Below, piece after piece: positions 45,000-53,997 of a DNA stretch of 64,000 nucleotides. Origin of the DNA: Methylobacterium cerastii (GTDB lineage Bacteria > Pseudomonadota > Alphaproteobacteria > Rhizobiales > Beijerinckiaceae); the NCBI RefSeq assembly GCF_022179125.1, contig NZ_BPQG01000008.1, forward strand, positions 107,140 to 171,139, given 5' to 3'. Under the pieces are notes generated by a model. The model saw nothing but the letters and a program-made list of their open reading frames with translations, was not told the DNA's origin and searched no databases. Both the position numbers and the translations under genes were made by a program. Position 1 is the stretch's first letter; the number at the start of each line of letters is the position of its first letter.

Positions 45000-45662
45000 T
45001 CATGACGTGCGGCCGAGCGCGGCGCGGATCAGCGCCAGCCCGTCCGGGCTCGACCATTCGGCCGGCCCCTTCATCACTCCGATCGTGCAGCCGGCGGGGT
45101 CGACGAGCAGCGTCGTCGGCAGGCCGGGCGAGCCGGTGTCGCGCTGCACCGCCGGCAGGACGCGCCCGCCCGGGTCGGCATAGTAGGCCAGGCGCGCGAT
45201 GCCGTTGTCCCGCATCCAGACCGGCGGCTTGTCGAGGTTGCGCGTATCGAGGTTGATCGCGACGACGGCGAAGTCCTTGCCCCCGAGGGCGGCCTCGAGC
45301 CGGTCGAGGGCCGGCATCTCGGCCTTGCACGGCGCGCACCACGTCGCCCACAGGTTCACGAGGACGAGACGGCCGCGGAAGTCCGAAAGCCGCACGTCCG
45401 CCTGGGCTCCTTCGCCCCCCACCTCCTTGCCCGGGCCCTTGAACGCGATGTCCGGCGCCTGTCGCGCCTTCTCGGGCGCCTGCATCGCCGCCACGTCGCC
45501 GCGGGCGGCGGCGTCGACCCGCGCCACGGCGGCGGCCGAGGCGGCGCAGGGCGCCGGGGCGTTGCCCGGCCCCGCACCGGTCCCGTATAGGGCGAGGCCG
45601 GCGGCCAACGCGGTGACGAGGCCGGCGCCGACCGCGGCGCCCATCAATCGTCCAGGCATCAT
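45000..45662 (-). CDS. tlpA: TlpA-type thiol:disulfide interchange protein
   Basis: 220 residues from ATG 45662 (M-MPGRLMGAA). A TM/signal anchor at ~5-27, then a periplasmic thioredoxin-like domain with CXXC in NLWATWCAPCKAEMPALDRL and cis-Pro region SPGLPTTLLVDPAG. Keeps cysteines reduced in the periplasm, for example in cytochrome oxidase assembly. Divergent tlpA/argH is conserved in Hyphomicrobiales. Confidence 0.92.
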   Translation of the reverse strand: MMPGRLMGAAVGAGLVTALAAGLALYGTGAGPGNAPAPCAASAAAVARVDAAARGDVAAMQAPEKARQAPDIAFKGPGKEVGGEGAQADVRLSDFRGRLVLVNLWATWCAPCKAEMPALDRLEAALGGKDFAVVAINLDTRNLDKPPVWMRDNGIARLAYYADPGGRVLPAVQRDTGSPGLPTTLLVDPAGCTIGVMKGPAEWSSPDGLALIRAALGRTS

Positions 45663-45674
45663 CGTTGCGTCCCT

Positions 45675-45740
45675 AAGAGCATTTCGAGCGCGGTGGATGC
45701 CGGCTCGCGTCAAGGAAATGCCACCACACGAAACGCTCTT
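45675..45740. repeat. RIME-like intergenic palindromic element
   Basis: 66 bp between divergent tlpA and argH. Ends AAGAGCATTTCG (45675) and CGAAACGCTCTT (45740) are imperfect inverted repeats; the centre reads GGATGCCGGCTCGCGT. The pattern matches the AGAGCATTTTCGAGCGAAGTGG...-type extragenic elements I know from Rhizobium and relatives. Could form an RNA hairpin in the tlpA or argH leader. Confidence 0.6.
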
Positions 45741-45766
45741 GCGCGAGCGGAAGGATCGGGAAGACC

Positions 45767-47158
45767 ATGAGCAACCGGATGTGGGGCGGACGCTTCGCGA
45801 GCGGCCCCGCCGAGATCATGGAGGAGATCAACGCCTCCATCGGATTCGACAAGCGCCTCGCGCCCCAGGACATCCGCGGCTCGCTGGCGCACGTCGCGAT
45901 GCTGGGCGCCCAAGGCATCCTGCCGGCCGACGATGTGGCGGCCATTCAAGACGGACTCAAGGCGGTCCATTCCGAGATCGAGGCCGGCACCTTCGTGTTC
46001 CGGCGTGAGCTCGAGGACATCCACATGTCGGTGGAGAGCCGGCTCACCGAGATCGTCGGCCCGTCGGCCGGGCGCCTGCACACCGCGCGCTCGCGCAACG
46101 ACCAGGTCGCCACCGATATGAAGCTGTGGGTGCGCGACACCCTCGACAACCTCGACGCGCAGGCCGCCGGGCTGCAGCAGGCGCTGGCCGAGAAGGCGTT
46201 GGCGCATGCCGGCACCGTGATGCCGGGATTCACCCACCTGCAATCGGCCCAGCCGGTCACCTTCGGGCACCATTGCCTCGCCTACGTCGAGATGCTGGCG
46301 CGCGACCGCGGCCGCTTCCGCGACGCGCGCGCCCGGCTCAACGAGTGCCCGCTGGGGGCCGCCGCCCTCGCCGGCACCTCGTTCCCGATCGACCGGCACG
46401 CCACGGCCGCGGCGCTGGGCTTCGACCGCCCGACGGCGAACTCGCTCGACTCCGTCGCCGACCGCGACTTCGCCCTGGAATCGCTCTCGGCCGCCTCGAT
46501 CTGCGCGATCCACCTGTCGCGCTTCGCCGAGGAGCTGGTGGTGTGGACCTCGGCGCAGTTCGACTTCGTCAGGCTGTCGGACGGCTATACCACCGGCTCC
46601 TCGATCATGCCGCAGAAGCGCAACCCCGACGCGGCGGAGCTGGTGCGGGCCAAGAGCGGGCGCATCGTCGGCGCCCTGATGGGCTTGCTCACCGTGATGA
46701 AGGGCCTGCCGCTGGCCTATTCGAAGGACATGCAGGAGGACAAGGAAGGCACCTTCGACGCGCTGCAGGCGCTGTCGCTGTGCCTTGCCGCGATGACCGG
46801 CATGGTCCGCGACCTCGAGCCGAACGCGGGCGTGCTCGCCCGCGCCGCCGGCTCCGGCTACAGCACCGCGACGGACCTCGCCGACTGGCTGGTGCGGGAG
46901 CTCGGCCTGCCGTTCCGGCAGGCGCACCACGTCACCGGCCGCCTCGTCGGCGTCGCCTCGGGCAAGGGCGTCGGGCTGGAGGCGCTGTCGCTGCCCGAGA
47001 TGCAGGAGGCCGAGCCGCGGATCACGCAAGCCGTCTACGCGGTGCTGGGCGTCGAGAACTCGGTGGCGAGCCGGGTCAGCTTCGGCGGCACCGCGCCGGC
47101 CAACGTCCGCGCGCAGGCCGAGGGCTGGCTCGCACGGCTCGCGGAGCCGGTTGCCTGA
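45767..47158 (+). CDS. argH: Argininosuccinate lyase
   Basis: 463 residues. Fumarase/aspartase superfamily: [20 protein letters not shown] at the start, [43 protein letters not shown], and the signature [16 protein letters not shown]. It splits argininosuccinate into arginine and fumarate, the last step of arginine synthesis. Divergent from tlpA. Confidence 0.96.
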   Translation: MSNRMWGGRFASGPAEIMEEINASIGFDKRLAPQDIRGSLAHVAMLGAQGILPADDVAAIQDGLKAVHSEIEAGTFVFRRELEDIHMSVESRLTEIVGPSAGRLHTARSRNDQVATDMKLWVRDTLDNLDAQAAGLQQALAEKALAHAGTVMPGFTHLQSAQPVTFGHHCLAYVEMLARDRGRFRDARARLNECPLGAAALAGTSFPIDRHATAAALGFDRPTANSLDSVADRDFALESLSAASICAIHLSRFAEELVVWTSAQFDFVRLSDGYTTGSSIMPQKRNPDAAELVRAKSGRIVGALMGLLTVMKGLPLAYSKDMQEDKEGTFDALQALSLCLAAMTGMVRDLEPNAGVLARAAGSGYSTATDLADWLVRELGLPFRQAHHVTGRLVGVASGKGVGLEALSLPEMQEAEPRITQAVYAVLGVENSVASRVSFGGTAPANVRAQAEGWLARLAEPVA

Positions 47159-47253
47159 AAATGGTGCAGAGCAACCGAAAGCCGGGTTCGTGCGTTCACG
47201 GTCCAGCTAGGTAAGCTCTGCTACACCGGCGCGAGCGCATCGGAGACCGCAGC

Positions 47254-47538
47254 ATGCCCGTCGAGAGTTGGACGAAGCCGGAGGAGACTCCGGCGCTCGC
47301 CGCCACCGCCACCGCGATGATCGATGCGGCGCTCGTCGGCTCCGGCCTGTCGCGCGACGCCTACTGGGCCGCCGTGCGCAAGGGCTACAACACGCCCTAC
47401 AACGATCCGCAGCCCAAACCCGCGCCTGCCCCGACTGCGCCGCCCCCCCCGGTGCGGATCGACCTCGACGAGGTTCCGGCTCTGCCGGTGGCGGCGATGG
47501 CGGCCCAGAACGCCGCCACCGAGATCCACGCCGGCTGA
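47254..47538 (+). CDS. Small Pro/Ala-rich hypothetical protein
   Basis: 94 residues, hydrophilic, no signal peptide or TM. Residues 1-45 are helical (AATATAMIDAALVGSGLSRDA, YWAAVRKGYN); then a proline run (PKPAPAPTAPPPP) and a short C-terminal helix. I do not recognise a family. It lies downstream of argH by 95 bp on the same strand. Confidence 0.6.
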   Translation: MPVESWTKPEETPALAATATAMIDAALVGSGLSRDAYWAAVRKGYNTPYNDPQPKPAPAPTAPPPPVRIDLDEVPALPVAAMAAQNAATEIHAG

Positions 47539-47610
47539 CGGCGGCAGGTCGCCGGCATGCAGGTCGCCGCCATCTTGCCCAACCGTCGCCCAAGCTTCAT
47601 GACTTCCTGA

Positions 47611-47635
47611 GGCCGGTGCCGGCTTCGCACCGGCC
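47611..47635. other. Perfect 9-bp GC hairpin
   Basis: GGCCGGTGC (47611-47619), 7-base loop, GCACCGGCC (47627-47635). It sits between the small hypothetical gene and the IalB gene. No T-run follows on either strand, so it is not a classical terminator. Confidence 0.5.
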
Positions 47636-47680
47636 GAGGCTTCGGCGTGCGGGCCGCGCCGACACGCTGACCGGGACGTG

Positions 47681-48376
47681 ATGATGCGATTTGCCCTTTG
47701 CCTGCTTCCGTTCGGCGCCCTCGCGCTGGCGGCCCTCCTGCCTGCCGGCGGTGGCCGGACCCTCGGGATCGCCTCCGCCTCCGCGCAGGAGGCCGAAGCC
47801 CCCGAGGCAGCCACGCCGAGCCGCCGCCGTCGAGGCGGCCGCGATCGGACGGCCAAGGCGACGCCGGGCAAGGCTGCGCCGACGCCGCCCGGCATGCAGC
47901 AGGCGACGCCGGTGGCGATCTTCGGCGATTGGAACGTGTTCGCCAGCGGCCAGGGAAGGACCCGCCTGTGCTATGCGATCGCGCAGCCGCAGACCCGCTC
48001 GCCCGCCACTCTCAAGCGCGACACCGCCTACCTCTTCGTCACCGTGCGCAAGGGCGAGAACGTCCAGAACGAGATCGCGGTGATGCTGGGCTTTCCCTCC
48101 AAGCCCGCCGCGGCGCAGGCCAAGCCCGGTGCGGCAGCCGCCCCCACCGACCCGGCGATCACCCTGGGCAGCGCCCGCTACGGGCTCGTGGTCAAGGACG
48201 GCAACGCCTGGCTGCAGAACCCTTCCGAGGAAACCCGCGTCGTCACCGAGATGAGCGGCCGGGTGCCCAAGCTCCTGGTCAAGACCGTCTCGATGCGCGG
48301 CAAGCCGACCAGCGACGAGTACGCGCTGGCCGGCTTCGGCGAGGCGATGAAGCGCACGCGCGAGGAGTGCAAGTAG
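47681..48376 (+). CDS. Invasion-associated locus B (IalB) family protein
   Basis: 231 residues from ATG 47681 (GGGA four to seven bases upstream of tandem ATGs). Signal peptide to ~residue 36 (LCLLPFGALALAALLPAGGG...SASA). A basic Arg-rich patch (SRRRRGGRDRTAK) precedes the IalB-like domain: FGDWNVFASGQGRTRLCYAI, LFVTVRKGENVQNEIAV, LVVKDGNAWLQN and SMRGKPTSDEYALAGF. Common periplasmic proteins in alphaproteobacteria; function unclear despite the name. Confidence 0.85.
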   Translation: MMRFALCLLPFGALALAALLPAGGGRTLGIASASAQEAEAPEAATPSRRRRGGRDRTAKATPGKAAPTPPGMQQATPVAIFGDWNVFASGQGRTRLCYAIAQPQTRSPATLKRDTAYLFVTVRKGENVQNEIAVMLGFPSKPAAAQAKPGAAAAPTDPAITLGSARYGLVVKDGNAWLQNPSEETRVVTEMSGRVPKLLVKTVSMRGKPTSDEYALAGFGEAMKRTREECK

Positions 48377-48444
48377 GAGCGGGACCCGGCTTGCCGGCGC
48401 CCGTGCCGTCATGCCTGCCTGATCCCGGTGCGTCGGGTGCGGCC

Positions 48445-48640
48445 CCCCTCTCCCCGCGGGCGGGGAGAGGCCTGCAGGCACCTCGTCGTGCCTGCAGGAA
48501 GCGGAGGCGAAGCCGAAGCGGCGGTGAGGGGGAGTCGACGAAGGAGGCTCGTCTGTCGATTCCCCCTCACCGCCGGCTGCCGCATCGCTTCGCCGACGAA
48601 GACGTCGGAAGATCTCTCTCCCCGCGTGCGGGGTGAGGGG
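48445..48640. repeat. ~200-bp intergenic palindromic repeat, copy 3
   Basis: Most diverged copy of the family: CCCCTCTCCCCG terminal hairpins, internal CTGCAGGCACCTCGTCGTGCC, GCGGTGAGGGGGAG/TCCCCCTCACCGC, ending CCCCGCGTGCGGGGTGAGGGG. It fills most of the 317-bp gap between 48377 and 48693. Confidence 0.8.
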
Positions 48641-48693
48641 TGCGCGGCAACCTCAAGGATCGCGTGTCTTCGGGGGTGAAAAAACCCGGTCCC

Positions 48694-49020
48694 TTAGACG
48701 GCGGCCAGCCTCCCGCCGCCCTGCCCTAACCCCGCCGCCGTCCGCGTGGTGCGGGCCCGGAAGCGCTCGCGGGCGGCGCGGGCTGCCTGCTCGGTGCTGC
48801 GGAAGACCGTGCCGTCGAGGTCGTCGAAGGCACGGGCCGAGGAGAAGAAGCGCACGCCGCCGGGCTCAGGTACGGCGATGCCGGCGGCGATCTCGCCGAC
48901 TTCGATGATCCGGGTCGGCGGCGGCTCCGCGTGCAGGCGGTTGCGGGCGCGTTGGGCCAAATGGTCGGCGAAAAGATCGTGCGGCGGCGCGGCCTGCGCG
49001 GCCGGATGAAGCTGAGGCAT
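48694..49020 (-). CDS. Hypothetical protein
   Basis: 108 residues from ATG 49020, with GGAG six bases upstream. Compact soluble protein with a beta-rich centre (TRIIEVGEIAAGIAVPEPGG, VRFFSSARAFDDLDG) and a basic helical end (AARAARERFRART). The pattern is reminiscent of small DUF proteins common in Methylobacterium, but no function is known. Confidence 0.65.
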   Translation of the reverse strand: MPQLHPAAQAAPPHDLFADHLAQRARNRLHAEPPPTRIIEVGEIAAGIAVPEPGGVRFFSSARAFDDLDGTVFRSTEQAARAARERFRARTTRTAAGLGQGGGRLAAV

Positions 49021-49399
49021 GGAATTCTCCCGGGGCCGTTCGTGGGCCGGCGTTGCAGGGCGGTCGGATCGTCCGTCGGCGCGTGCGTCAGCCGCGACAG
49101 CGACGGCGGGGCATCGCACCCTGCAGGGGGAGAGCGGACTTCGAAGCGTATCGGATCACGAAAAAGCCCTCCTGACGATGAAGGACCGCCGGACGGCGTT
49201 GTCCGGCAGTGCTTTAGCGTTTGATGACGCGGCGCAAGCGAGGCTCTTCAAATCACCGCGGCCGGCGATGCTTGGCATCGCCCTGTCTGACTAAGATGGA
49301 CATTGCAGGCCTCCGCGTCAAAGGAAGCCGTTTCCGTTTTTCCGAAGGTTTCGGGCAAAAAACGCGCGTCGCCGCCCGCACCGGCAGCCCGATCCTGCC
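49021..49399. other. 379-bp gap
   Basis: Between the hypothetical gene and the HAD phosphatase, both minus strand. A 7-bp inverted repeat GCCGGAC/GTCCGGC (49188-49207) and a moderately AT-richer stretch at 49240-49370 are seen; no gene or promoter is convincing. Confidence 0.4.
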
Positions 49400-50119
49400 T
49401 CAGGCCTGCGCGGAGGTCGCAGCAAGGGTCTCGGCCGGAAGCGCGGCCAGGAGCGCGGAGAGGTCGCGGTGGTCGCGGTAGACCCGGGCGGCGCCGGCCG
49501 CCAGCAGGTCGGCGCCGTCGCGGTCGTGGCCCCAATGGCCGCCGCCGGCGAAGCCCAGCACCCGCATCCCGGCGGCCCGCGCTGCGGTGACGCCGGGCAC
49601 GCTGTCCTCGATGACCAGGCAGGCGTCGGGGGAGAACCCCATCCGCGCGGCGGCGTGCAGGAACAGGTCGGGGAACGGCTTTCCGCGGGCGACCTCGACA
49701 GCCGAGTAGATCCGCCCCTCGAACAGCGGCAGCAGGCCGGTGAGGCCGAGCGAGTGGCGCAGCCGCACGGGATCGCTGCTCGAGGCGACGCAGGTCGGCA
49801 GCGACAGGGCCGCGACGGCGTCGGCGATCCCGGCCATGGCCTGTAGCTCCGCGTCGAAGATCGCCAGGGTCTCGGCCTTCACCGCCGCGACGAAGCCCTC
49901 GGGAGCCGTCACGCCGTAGTCGCGTTCGACGTGGCCCATGATCGAGGTCATGGAGGTGCCGGCGAAGCGCGCCCGCACGGTCTCGACGTCGATGGCGACG
50001 CCGATGCGGTTGAGCCCGGCGGTGAGGCAGGCGAGGCTCAGGGGCTCGCTGTCGACCAGAACGCCGTCGCAATCGAAGATCACGAGGGCCGGCGCCGGGG
50101 CCTGTAGGCTTATGCTCAC
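49400..50119 (-). CDS. HAD-superfamily hydrolase (beta-phosphoglucomutase/phosphatase type)
   Basis: 239 residues if started at GTG 50119; ATG 50179 would add 20 residues without conserved features. HAD motifs: I FDCDGVLVDSE (nucleophile first Asp), II VASSSDPVR, III Lys in ARGKPFPDLFLHAA, IV IEDSVPGVTAARAAG. The cap resembles the C1 type of phosphatases such as GphN/YieH. Hydrolyses a small phosphorylated metabolite; which one is unknown. Confidence 0.88.
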   Translation of the reverse strand: MSISLQAPAPALVIFDCDGVLVDSEPLSLACLTAGLNRIGVAIDVETVRARFAGTSMTSIMGHVERDYGVTAPEGFVAAVKAETLAIFDAELQAMAGIADAVAALSLPTCVASSSDPVRLRHSLGLTGLLPLFEGRIYSAVEVARGKPFPDLFLHAAARMGFSPDACLVIEDSVPGVTAARAAGMRVLGFAGGGHWGHDRDGADLLAAGAARVYRDHRDLSALLAALPAETLAATSAQA

Positions 50120-50252
50120 GGAAGGTCGGTTCCTGTCGCCGGGATCACCCCTGTGGCACGGCGGGCGCGGGCGCGGCAACCGCTTGCGCGGCGCGGGCGG
50201 GGCTCGTAACCCCCTCAGGACCGGCCGACAAGCGTGCTCCCGAGACCCCGCG

Positions 50253-50573
50253 ATGTTCCGTTTTCTCCTGCGCTTCCTCGGCTTCGTGCTGCTGGCCGGC
50301 GGCTTCGTCGCCCTGGTCTACGACGGGGCGCGCTCGGTCGCGAACAACGGCCTGCGGATCACACCGCTGAGCGAGCTGCTGTTCACCCTGTTCAAGGACA
50401 AGGCGAACGCGCTTCAGGGTGCGGTCGAGGGCGTCGCCCCGTGGCTGTGGAACCTCGCGGTGCTGCCGCTGACGCTGGCGCCGGCCTCGCTGCTCGGTCT
50501 CGGCCTCGGCGCGGTGCTGCTCTGGCTCGGCCAGCCGGCGCGCGAACCGATCGGGTTCCTCACGCGCTCCTGA
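50253..50573 (+). CDS. Small membrane protein
   Basis: 106 residues with two TM helices (3-24, [22 protein letters not shown]; ~68-95, [27 protein letters not shown]) and a short loop between. Resembles the PetM-family-like small proteins found next to msrA in alphaproteobacteria (I recall the [16 protein letters not shown] ending), but function is unknown. Same strand as msrA, 73 bp upstream. Confidence 0.75.
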   Translation: MFRFLLRFLGFVLLAGGFVALVYDGARSVANNGLRITPLSELLFTLFKDKANALQGAVEGVAPWLWNLAVLPLTLAPASLLGLGLGAVLLWLGQPAREPIGFLTRS

Positions 50574-50646
50574 CGGCGTCCGCTTCATGAACCGGGCAGG
50601 CGACCCCATATACGGGCATCATCCGACCCTGCCCGAAGGACGCCCG

Positions 50647-51306
50647 ATGCTGCACCTGTTCCGCAAGAAGGCCGAGATGCCGAGCCCGGCCGACGCCCTG
50701 CCCGGCCGCCCCGATCCGCTGCCGACCGACGAGACCCACTTCGTCAGCGGCAACCCGCTGAAGGGCCCGTATCCGCCGGGCATCGAGACGATCGGCCTCG
50801 GCTTCGGCTGCTTCTGGGGCGCCGAGCGCAAGTTCTGGCAGCTGCCCGAGGGCGTGTTCGTCACGGCGGTAGGCTACCAAGGCGGCTTCACCCCGAACCC
50901 GACCTACGAGGAGGTGTGCTCCGGCCGCACCGGGCACAACGAGGTCGTGCTGGTGGCCTTCGACCCGATGGTGCTGCCGCTGGACGCCGTGCTCAAGACC
51001 TTCTTCGAGAGCCACGACCCGACGCAGGGCTACCGCCAGGGCAACGACGTCGGCACGCAGTACCGTTCCGGCATCTACCTCACCGATCCCGCGCAGGAGG
51101 CGACGGCCAAGGCCGTCCGCTCGGCCTACGCCGCGGCGCTGAAGGCCCGGGGCTTCCCGGACATCACCACCGAGATCGTCTCCGGCCAGACCTTCTACTT
51201 CGCGGAAGGCTATCACCAGCAGTACCTCGCCAAGAACCCGGCGGGCTATTGCGGCCTGGGCGGAACCGGCGTGGCCTGCCCGATCGGGACCGGCGTGGCG
51301 GCCTGA
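50647..51306 (+). CDS. msrA: Peptide methionine-S-sulfoxide reductase MsrA
   Basis: 219 residues from ATG 50647 ([20 protein letters not shown], the usual alphaproteobacterial start). Catalytic Cys in [15 protein letters not shown]; resolving cysteines in the C-terminal [24 protein letters not shown] is also conserved. Reduces S-epimer methionine sulfoxide in proteins using thioredoxin; cytoplasmic. Confidence 0.96.
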   Translation: MLHLFRKKAEMPSPADALPGRPDPLPTDETHFVSGNPLKGPYPPGIETIGLGFGCFWGAERKFWQLPEGVFVTAVGYQGGFTPNPTYEEVCSGRTGHNEVVLVAFDPMVLPLDAVLKTFFESHDPTQGYRQGNDVGTQYRSGIYLTDPAQEATAKAVRSAYAAALKARGFPDITTEIVSGQTFYFAEGYHQQYLAKNPAGYCGLGGTGVACPIGTGVAA

Positions 51307-51390
51307 AGGCTTGGAACGTCAGCCTGCGATCCGTTCGCCGGGTTCCGCACCCGTCCGCATCGACGCCTGGCTCTGATCGAGACCACGCAT

Positions 51391-51588
51391 CCCCTCGCCC
51401 CGCCTGCGGGGAGAGGGCTTTGACGACCTCGTCGTCGGCAAAGCGAGGCGGCAGCCGAGGGTGAGGGGGCCGACCCGGAAGAGGCTCGTCCGGCTCCGCC
51501 CCCCTCACCGCCGCTGCGGCTTCGCCTCCGCTTCCCGCACGGACGACGAGGTCCGTGCGGGCCTCTCCCCGCTCGCGGGGAGAGGGGA
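51391..51588. repeat. ~200-bp intergenic palindromic repeat, copy 4
   Basis: Close to copies 1 and 2: CCCCTCGCCCCGCCTGCGGGGAGAGGG opening hairpin, GACCTCGTCGTCGGC, GAGGCGGCAGCCGA, CCCCCTCACCG, and closing CCTCTCCCCGCTCGCGGGGAGAGG. Between convergent msrA and thiolase genes; it accounts for most of 51307-51622. Confidence 0.85.
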
Positions 51589-51622
51589 AATGCGTTCCAC
51601 CCGTCGAACGTCCGTGCAACCC

Positions 51623-52783
51623 TCAGGACATCCGCTCCAACGCGATCGCCGTCGCCTCGCCGCCGCCGATGCAGAGCGCGGCGATCCCCCGCCGTCCGCC
51701 GGTGCGGGCGAGCGCGGCGAGCAGCGTGACGACGATGCGGGCGCCCGAGGCGCCGATCGGGTGGCCGAGCGCGCAGGCGCCGCCGTGGACGTTGACGCGG
51801 TCGGGCGCCAGGTCGAGGTCGCGCATCGCGGCCATCGCCACCACGGCGAAGGCCTCGTTGATCTCGTAGAGGTCGACCTCGCCGGCCTGCCAGCCGACCT
51901 TGTCCAGGAGCTTGCGGATGGCGCCGATCGGCGCGGTCGAGAACCAGGCCGGGGCGGCCGCGTGGCTCGCGTGGCCGCGCACGATCCCGAGGGGCGCGAC
52001 GCCGCCGCGCTCCGCCTGCGACCGGCGCATCAGCACCAGGGCCGCCGCGCCGTCGGAGATCGACGAGGCGTTGGCCGCCGTCACCGTGCCGTCGGGGCGG
52101 AAGGCGGGCTTCAGGGTCGGGATCTTCTCGGGCCGGGCCTTGCGCGGGCCCTCGTCGCTCGTGACCTCGCCGACGGCGACGATCTCGTCGGCGAAGGCCC
52201 CGTCGGCCGTCGCGCGCTTGGCGCGGGCCAGCGACTCGAGGGCGTAGGCGTCCTGCGCCTCCCGGGTGAACTGGTAGTGCTGCGCAGTGTCCTCGGCGAA
52301 GGTGCCCATCAGCCGGCCGCGGTCGTAGGCGTCCTCCAGCCCGTCGAGGAACATGTGGTCGATCATGCGCCCGTGGCCGAGGCGCTGGCCGGCCCGCGCC
52401 TTGTCGAGGAGGTAGGGCGCGTTCGACATCGACTCCATGCCGCCCGCGACCACGGTCTCGGCCGAGCCCGCCGCGATCATGTCGTGGCCGAGCATCAGCG
52501 CCTTCATGCCCGACCCGCAGACCTTGTTCAGGGTGGCGCAGGGTGTCGCGTCGGACAGGCCCGCGCCGAGCGCCGCCTGCCGCGCCGGCGCCTGGCCAAG
52601 GCCGGCCGGCAGGACGCAGCCCATCACCACCTCGGATACGCCGTCGCCGGAGAGCCCGGCTCGCGCCACCGCCGCGCGGATCGCCGCCGCGCCGAGCTCC
52701 GGAGCCGCGACGCGGGCGAGCTCACCCTGGAACGCCCCCATCGGCGTGCGCGCCGCCCCGGCGATCACGATCGGATCGGACAT
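51623..52783 (-). CDS. Acetyl-CoA acetyltransferase (thiolase)
   Basis: 386 residues from ATG 52783 ([20 protein letters not shown]). Thiolase signatures: acyl-enzyme Cys in [23 protein letters not shown], and the C-terminal [17 protein letters not shown] with the second Cys/His. Condenses two acetyl-CoA or cleaves acetoacetyl-CoA, linked to PHB and the ethylmalonyl-CoA pathway in methylotrophs. No reductase is adjacent, so which process it serves is open. Confidence 0.93.
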   Translation of the reverse strand: MSDPIVIAGAARTPMGAFQGELARVAAPELGAAAIRAAVARAGLSGDGVSEVVMGCVLPAGLGQAPARQAALGAGLSDATPCATLNKVCGSGMKALMLGHDMIAAGSAETVVAGGMESMSNAPYLLDKARAGQRLGHGRMIDHMFLDGLEDAYDRGRLMGTFAEDTAQHYQFTREAQDAYALESLARAKRATADGAFADEIVAVGEVTSDEGPRKARPEKIPTLKPAFRPDGTVTAANASSISDGAAALVLMRRSQAERGGVAPLGIVRGHASHAAAPAWFSTAPIGAIRKLLDKVGWQAGEVDLYEINEAFAVVAMAAMRDLDLAPDRVNVHGGACALGHPIGASGARIVVTLLAALARTGGRRGIAALCIGGGEATAIALERMS

Positions 52784-53101
52784 CCTCGGCTCCCGTGGCA
52801 TCGTTTGGACAGGGGGACATTCCAATCCGGCGCCTAAGAGATGTCCAGCCTGGATGTGCCGCCCCGGGGTGTTCGGACGAAGCACCGACCTTACTCTGGC
52901 GCGGACCACCGTATTCACGCAGCACGCGAGAGGCGAGTCGACACCAGTGACGATCGGCTCGCCGCCGTCCTCCCGGTGCTGCCAGTGGGGTCGAAGAGAA
53001 ATTCGCCACCTGCGATGCCCTCCCCCCTCTGCAAGGGAGGGAGATCGCGCGTCACACCCGGTCGCGCGCCGCGTGGAAACGGCGCCCCACCGACATCGGC
53101 G
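52784..53101. other. 318-bp gap with hairpin
   Basis: Upstream of the thiolase. CCCTCCC (53018-53024) and GGGAGGG (53035-53041) form a hairpin similar to one at 22823-22848. Nothing else supportable; open frames here are GC-rich shadows. Confidence 0.45.
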
Positions 53102-53194
53102 TCAGAGGGACATCAGGACGTTGACGGAGCCGACGGCGGTGAGGATGAGGCCGCAGACGAAGGCGCCGATCATCGCGTAGCTGAACAGCTTCAT
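53102..53194 (-). CDS. Small single-TM protein, 30 residues
   Basis: From ATG 53194: MKLFSYAMIGAFVCGLILTA then VGSVNVLMSL, almost entirely one TM helix. GGAA lies 8-9 bases upstream, and it precedes an ordinary stop. Clean start and composition suggest a real small membrane protein, below usual length cut-offs; no family recognised. Confidence 0.55.
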   Translation of the reverse strand: MKLFSYAMIGAFVCGLILTAVGSVNVLMSL

Positions 53195-53220
53195 GGACGT
53201 GATTCCGTTCCGCTTCGCGC

Positions 53221-53496
53221 TCAGCAGCGGGGTCCGCCGCTGGTCTGGCCGTACTGCATCACCGGGCGGGTCTGCTGGTTGGCGTTGCCCTCGCTCGCCG
53301 AGCTCGGGGCGCACCAGGCGCTGCGCGGCGCCGGCACGGCGTCGAACCCGAGCGAACCGGTGGTCAGGTCGTCGTAGGGCGAGGGCGGGGCGACGCGGGC
53401 GGCGGGCGCCTCAGAGCGGAACGCCATCGCGGACGAGGCGGGCACAGCAACGCCGAGGATCAGAACAGCAACTGCGGCAACGGAACGGGTCTTCAT
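53221..53496 (-). CDS. Small exported protein with structured leader
   Basis: 91 residues. Signal peptide 1-25 (TRSVAAVAVLILGVAVPASSAMA), then an unfolded-looking mature chain (PYDDLTTGSLGFDAVP) with two cysteines (SAWCAPSS, GGPRC), possibly a disulfide. AAGGAG lies 14-19 bases before the start. The 5' leader folds into a long imperfect hairpin (53501-53568) around that Shine-Dalgarno site. Function unknown. Confidence 0.65.
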   Translation of the reverse strand: MKTRSVAAVAVLILGVAVPASSAMAFRSEAPAARVAPPSPYDDLTTGSLGFDAVPAPRSAWCAPSSASEGNANQQTRPVMQYGQTSGGPRC

Positions 53497-53500
53497 GTGG

Positions 53501-53568
53501 ATATAAGGCTCCTTCTTACAAGACTGTCCGCCGGTTCGGCGTCGATTCGTCTTGCATGAACCTTATAT
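53501..53568 (-). promoter_or_regulatory. Structured 5' leader, possible RNA switch
   Basis: On the minus strand ATATAAGG and CAAGAC pair with GTCTTG and CCTTATAT (14 bp in two stems), with an internal loop holding the Shine-Dalgarno AAGAAGGAG and a GC-rich apical hairpin (GCCG/CGGC). The structure ends four bases before the ATG of the small exported protein. AT-rich sequence upstream (CTATATAAGG) could also be a promoter -10. Confidence 0.5.
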
Positions 53569-53636
53569 AGCTTGCCCATTCCTCTGGCGGCGTGACGCAC
53601 CGCACGCGGCAGGGCGGATTAAAACGCTCAGGTGCC

Positions 53637-53912
53637 TCACGGCTTGAAGTAGGGCCGCGCGACGATCGCGGTCGGGTCTACCGGGCGCACGCGCTGGGCG
53701 TGGACCACGCGGTGGGCGGTCCGCACGGGGCGCGGGGCCGAGACCGGGCGGCGGGCGCGCGACTCGTCGAGGTAGTCCGCGCCGCCGACGCCGAAGGCGC
53801 CGCCCTGCACCACGCCGACCGAGGGCGGGCGGCCGAGGAAGAACTCCTCGGCCCCGCCGGCGCAGGCCGGCGCCGCGGCGAGGAGGAGGGTGGCGGAGAG
53901 GAGGAGGCGCAT
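53637..53912 (-). CDS. Small exported basic protein
   Basis: 91 residues. Signal peptide 1-18 (RLLLSATLLLAAAPACA). The mature part begins GGAEEFFLGRPPSVGVVQGG and ends in an Arg/Val/Pro-rich basic segment (RPVSAPRPVRTAHRVVHAQR). One cysteine at the signal end (ACAGG) is not a clear lipobox. Function unknown. The gene follows recJ on the same strand by 85 bp. Confidence 0.65.
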   Translation of the reverse strand: MRLLLSATLLLAAAPACAGGAEEFFLGRPPSVGVVQGGAFGVGGADYLDESRARRPVSAPRPVRTAHRVVHAQRVRPVDPTAIVARPYFKP

Positions 53913-53997
53913 GCGGAGAGCTTACGGCGCGGCGCCTCCACGCCGCGTTAACGATGTAGCGAGAGCGCCGGGGCCGAGGCCGGCTCCGCGGCGAGGC

